Shown here in pieces: positions 59,682 to 64,000 of a DNA stretch of 64,000 nt (the first letter of the stretch is position 1; the number at the start of each line of letters is the position of its first letter). The DNA comes from BOG-908 sp964242115 (lineage in GTDB: Bacteria; Pseudomonadota; Alphaproteobacteria; Acetobacterales; Acetobacteraceae). The DNA is taken from positions 310,001-374,000 of the forward strand of contig CAXSZX010000001.1 in NCBI GenBank assembly GCA_964242115.1, read 5' to 3'. The notes under the pieces were generated by a model. The model saw nothing but the letters and a program-made list of their open reading frames with translations, searched no databases and was not told where the DNA came from. A program made the translations under genes and the position numbers.

Positions 59682-59989
59682 TCACCATCCAGACCGTCTG
59701 CCAGGTCGTTCCCGGCCTTTCCGAGGAGACGCTGCGCTACTGGCTCGACCAGGATTGGGTGCGGCCGGTCCAGGAAAGCGGCGAGCCGGAGTTCGGCGAG
59801 ATCGACGTGGCGCGGATCAGGCTGATCCTGGAGTTGCACACCGAGCTGGAGGTCGACGAGCCGACGCTGCCGCTGGTGCTGTCGTTGCTGGACCAGCTTT
59901 ATACGACACGGCGGCAGCTGCGGCTGGTGCTGGACAGCCTGGAGGGGCCGGTTCGGGAAAGTTTGGCGGAGCAACTGAGCAAGAGGTAA
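59678..59989 (+). CDS. cbpM: CbpM-like chaperone modulator
   Basis: A 103-residue MerR-like single-domain protein (VPGLSEETLRYWLDQDWVRP, then DVARIRLILELHTELEVDEP) that binds and inhibits the J-domain of CbpA in the known system. Coupled to cbpA by ATGA. Confidence 0.88.
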   Translation: MITIQTVCQVVPGLSEETLRYWLDQDWVRPVQESGEPEFGEIDVARIRLILELHTELEVDEPTLPLVLSLLDQLYTTRRQLRLVLDSLEGPVRESLAEQLSKR

Positions 59990-60234
59990 AAGCAAGGCCT
60001 TCTTTTTCGAGAAAAAGAAGCAAAAAGCTTTTATCGCGGCTGTCGCGGACGGCTGAACGACACGCCTCGCCACGGCGTACCCGACGAGAGCCAACGTTTC
60101 TCTCGTGCCACTTGAAACGCCGGCGAACGGCCCGGACGTCACCAGCACAACGCGCGAGTCGACTGACTGGAGTGCCGGGTTCTCGACTGGACGGAGTATT
60201 GAGTCTTTTTTCAAAAGAGAACTGCTTGCCTTGC
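59990..60234. repeat. palindromic element R35, core enlarged
   Basis: Left arm CTTCTTTTTCGAGAAAAAGA with AGC, core GGCTGTCGCGGACGGCTGAA, then about 115 bp of unrelated sequence, and a right arm reduced to CTTTTTTCAAAAGAGAACTG. The core is much longer than in other copies. Confidence 0.75.
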
Positions 60235-60272
60235 GCCTTGCCATCGCGACCGATCACGGCAAGTCTGGCCCT

Positions 60273-60950
60273 ATGCTGTCCATCATCCTCGCTGCGGCCG
60301 CTTTCGCTGCCATCCACCTCGGCGTCTCCGGCACGTCGCTGCGCAACCGGATCGTAGCCGCTATCGGCCTGACGCCTTACATGGTGGTGTTCTCGGCGGC
60401 CTCGGTGGCCACGATCATCTGGCTGATCGGCGCCTACAACAGCGCGCCGTACGTGGCCACCTGGGGGCAGCTGCAGTGGTGGAAGCCGTTCGCCATCGCG
60501 CTGATGCTGCCGGCGTTCCTGCTGGTGGTGGTGGGGCTGACCACGCCCAACCCCACCGCCGTGGCGCAGGACAAGCTCGCAGCCGAGGAGCCGCGCGGCA
60601 TCGTGCGAATTACCCGGCACCCGTTCCTGATCGGCACCGCGCTGTGGGCGGCGATCCACCTGATCGGCAGCGGCGATGTGGCCTCGCTGCTGTTCTTCGC
60701 CTCCCTGCTGGCCGTGTGCCTGGCCGGCACCGTTTCGATCGACGCCAAGCGCGCGCGTGCGCTGGGTGCGGAGTGGCAGGGTTTTGCGCGGCGCACGTCC
60801 ATCCTGCCGTTTGCGGCCATTGCCGGCGGCCGCAACGCGTGGCGCCCGGGTGAGCTCGGCTGGTGGCGTCCCGCTGCGGGGATCGGCGCCTACGCGCTGA
60901 TGCTGGGCGGTCACGCGCACATCGTAGGCGTCTCTCCCTGGCCCATGTGA
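60273..60950 (+). CDS. NnrU family membrane protein
   Basis: A 225-residue protein with about six helices. IHLGVSGTSLRNRIVAAIG at the start, RITRHPFLIGTALWAAIHLI with the His-Pro and the distal His, and AHIVGVSPWPM at the end match NnrU, first noted near nitric oxide reductase genes and related to isoprenylcysteine methyltransferase-like membrane enzymes. No denitrification gene is in the window. ATG 60273 is taken; the frame stays open upstream through R35. Confidence 0.88.
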   Translation: MLSIILAAAAFAAIHLGVSGTSLRNRIVAAIGLTPYMVVFSAASVATIIWLIGAYNSAPYVATWGQLQWWKPFAIALMLPAFLLVVVGLTTPNPTAVAQDKLAAEEPRGIVRITRHPFLIGTALWAAIHLIGSGDVASLLFFASLLAVCLAGTVSIDAKRARALGAEWQGFARRTSILPFAAIAGGRNAWRPGELGWWRPAAGIGAYALMLGGHAHIVGVSPWPM

Positions 60951-61070
60951 AAGCCGTTTCGTTCGCATAAAGCGGACAAGCCTTCGTCCCCGTCGCGCCG
61001 TGCGGGGGAGTCCGCGACAGCCATAGCAAGAGCTTTTTGCTTCTTTTTCTCGAAAAAGAAGTACTTTCTT
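60951..61070. repeat. palindromic element R36, left arm decayed
   Basis: Right half GAGTCCGCGACAGCC, GAGCTTTTTGCTTCTTTTTC and TCGAAAAAGAAGT is intact; the left arm is reduced to GCCGTTTCGTTCGCATAAAG. It ends 14 bp before the purH start. Confidence 0.8.
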
Positions 61071-61083
61071 CTTCGGAATCTCC

Positions 61084-62625
61084 ATGCGCGCCCTGATCTC
61101 AGTCTCCGACAAGACCGGCCTGATCCCATTCGCCCAGTTCCTGTCAGGCATCGGCGTAGAGCTTGTCTCCACCGGCGGCTCAGCGCGCACTCTGCGTGAA
61201 GCCGGCATCGCTGTCACTGACGTCAGCGCTTACACCGGTTTTCCGGAGATCCTAGACGGCCGCGTCAAGACGCTGGTGCCGCAGATTCACGGCGGCATTT
61301 TGGGCCGGCGTGACCTGCCCGAGCACGTGGCGCAGATGCAGGCGCACGACATCGCCGCGATCGACCTGGTGGTGGTCAACCTCTACCCGTTCGAGGCGAC
61401 TGTGGCCGCCGGCGCCGCCTGGGGCGACTGCGTGGACAACATCGACATTGGCGGGCCCGCGCTGATCCGTGCCGCGGCGAAGAACCACGACTTCGTCACC
61501 GTGCTGACGGACCCCGCGCAGTACGACGACGTGCTGGCCGAACTGCGCGCCAACGGCGATACGAGCCAGGCACTGCGCCGCCGCCTGGCCGCTGCGGCGT
61601 ATGCGCGGACCGCCGCCTACGACGCAGCGATTGCCGCGTGGTTTGCCGCGCAATCGGGCGAGAGGTTTCCGCCGCGCCTCACCATTGCCGCCACGCTGAC
61701 GCAGAGCTTGCGCTACGGCGAGAACCCGCATCAGCAGGCCGCACTCTACGCAACGGCCGCGCGGCCCGGCGTGGCGCAGGCCGAGCAGGTGCAGGGCAAG
61801 GAATTGTCCTACAACAACATCAACGACACCGACGCTGCCTTGGAGTGTGTGGCGGAGTTCGACGTGCCAGCCATCGTCATCGTCAAGCACGCCAACCCGT
61901 GCGGCGTCGCCGTGGGACAGGACTTGTCCGCCACGTGGGAAGCGGCGTTGCGCTGCGATCCGACCTCGGCCTTCGGCGGCATCATCGCCGCCAACCGCAC
62001 GCTGGACGAGGAGACGGCGAGCCGGATCTCGCAGATATTCACCGAGGTGATCGTAGCGCCGGACGCCACCCCTGCGGCGCGAGCCGTGCTGGCTAAGAAA
62101 AAGAACTTGCGCCTGCTGCTGACAGGCACGTTGCCCGACGCCGCGGCGCCTGGGCTGACCTATCGCAGTGTCGCCGGCGGCTTGCTGGTGCAGTCGCGCG
62201 ACGCGGGCCGCGTCACCCGCGCGCAGCTACGCGTGGCCACCAGGCGGGCGCCAACCGAGGCCGAGTACGCCGACCTGCTGTTCGCCTTTACCGTCTGCAA
62301 GCACGTGAAAAGCAACGCCATCGTGTATGCCAAGAATGGCGCCACGGTGGGAATCGGCGCCGGCCAGATGAGCCGGGTGGACAGCGCGCGCATCGCTGCG
62401 TGGAAATCGCAGGCCGCAGGCAGCTTCACCTCGCTCGCAAAGGGAAGCGTTGTCGCTTCGGACGCGTTCTTTCCGTTCGCCGACGGTCTGGAGGCGGCCA
62501 TCGAAGCGGGTGCGACTGCGGTGATCCAGCCCGGCGGCAGCATGCGGGACGAGGACGTGGTTGCAGCCGCGGACGCGGCGGGTGTTGCAATGGTGATGAC
62601 GGGGATGCGGCACTTTAGGCATTAA
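61084..62625 (+). CDS. purH: bifunctional AICAR transformylase/IMP cyclohydrolase
   Basis: Catalyses the last two steps to IMP. The cyclohydrolase domain begins RALISVSDKTGLIPFAQFL with ELVSTGGSARTL, and KTLVPQIHGGILGRRD follows; the transformylase has the LRYGENPHQQAALY motif, IVKHANPCGVAVG with catalytic Lys-His, and SDAFFPFADG. 513 residues, normal size. ATG 61084 is well placed after R36. Confidence 0.97.
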   Translation: MRALISVSDKTGLIPFAQFLSGIGVELVSTGGSARTLREAGIAVTDVSAYTGFPEILDGRVKTLVPQIHGGILGRRDLPEHVAQMQAHDIAAIDLVVVNLYPFEATVAAGAAWGDCVDNIDIGGPALIRAAAKNHDFVTVLTDPAQYDDVLAELRANGDTSQALRRRLAAAAYARTAAYDAAIAAWFAAQSGERFPPRLTIAATLTQSLRYGENPHQQAALYATAARPGVAQAEQVQGKELSYNNINDTDAALECVAEFDVPAIVIVKHANPCGVAVGQDLSATWEAALRCDPTSAFGGIIAANRTLDEETASRISQIFTEVIVAPDATPAARAVLAKKKNLRLLLTGTLPDAAAPGLTYRSVAGGLLVQSRDAGRVTRAQLRVATRRAPTEAEYADLLFAFTVCKHVKSNAIVYAKNGATVGIGAGQMSRVDSARIAAWKSQAAGSFTSLAKGSVVASDAFFPFADGLEAAIEAGATAVIQPGGSMRDEDVVAAADAAGVAMVMTGMRHFRH

Positions 62626-62756
62626 GAAAGCAAGCGGTTCTTTTTTAAGAAAAGAACCAAAAAACTTTTACGTCCGCTGTCGCGCGCTCTCCGGAGGGAA
62701 TCGCGACAGCGGAGATGAAAGCCTTTGCTTCTTTTCTCGAAAAAGAAGCCCTTGCT

Positions 62757-62757
<1 letters not shown>
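62625..62757. repeat. palindromic element R37 between convergent purH and rho
   Basis: Left arm GGTTCTTTTTTAAGAAAAGA with ACC, core CCGCTGTCGCGCGCTCTCCG and GAATCGCGACAGCGG, right arm CTTCTTTTCTCGAAAAAGAA with GC. Positioned as a two-way terminator. Confidence 0.9.

Positions 62758-64000
<1,243 letters not shown>

Noticed and set aside
4230..62740. CRISPR array, because of many similar repeats
   Set aside because: Copies are kilobases apart at gene borders, palindromic at two levels, without regular spacers or cas genes.

Overview
The window is GC-rich chromosomal DNA of an alphaproteobacterium, most likely from the Acetobacteraceae/Rhodospirillales side. This rests on the long-form isocitrate lyase with a RamB/ScfR-type regulator, a DUF3576 lipoprotein, the mnmE-mnmG-rsmG-parA-parB block facing holA-lptE-leuS, and the overall protein character. 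The species is not identified. Both edges cut genes: a membrane glycosyltransferase at the left and rho at the right.

Layout. 1-11 kb: end of a GT39-like gene, a small unknown gene, ycjX plus a YcjF-like membrane partner, aceA divergent from its probable regulator, a mazEF pair and an M28 peptidase. 11-14.6 kb: tRNA-Met, a lone PEP-CTERM protein, a cupin and gene-poor DNA. 14.6-28.8 kb: an accessory biosynthetic block, all on the + strand and mostly joined by GTGA/ATGA overlaps: YcaO, OpgH-like GT2, inositol-3-phosphate synthase, HD hydrolase, two tiny ORFs, SAM methyltransferase, Gfo/Idh/MocA oxidoreductase, zinc-ribbon MBL protein, second YcaO, TIM-barrel isomerase, GT4 and PIG-L deacetylase. 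29-36.5 kb: HIT, PAP2, acyl-CoA ligase, ArsP-like permease, TPR/GT9-like protein and TauE exporter. 36.5-52.6 kb: quinone oxidoreductase and ogt; ferredoxin, mnmE, mnmG, rsmG (with two parS sites), parA and parB; holA, lptE, leuS and DUF3576; thiE-like, YggS-like and kup. 53-64 kb: orphan DNA methylase, a methyltransferase, MarR, a two-component pair, cbpA/cbpM, NnrU, purH and rho.

Two things stand out. First, about 35 full, half or decayed copies of one roughly 130-bp palindromic element sit at gene borders. Each full copy has two T-rich hairpin arms (for example GGTTCTTTTTT...AAAAAAGAACC) around a CTGTCGCGG...CCGCGACAG core. One copy lies in frame inside a methyltransferase gene, and several others supply the last codons and stop of a host gene. 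Second, the 14.6-28.8 kb block combines Ino1, GT4 and PIG-L, which is the logic of the early mycothiol pathway, with two YcaO proteins and redox/methyl/isomerase enzymes. I know of no described pathway with this set. It looks like an uncharacterised glycosyl-inositol-type small-molecule pathway.
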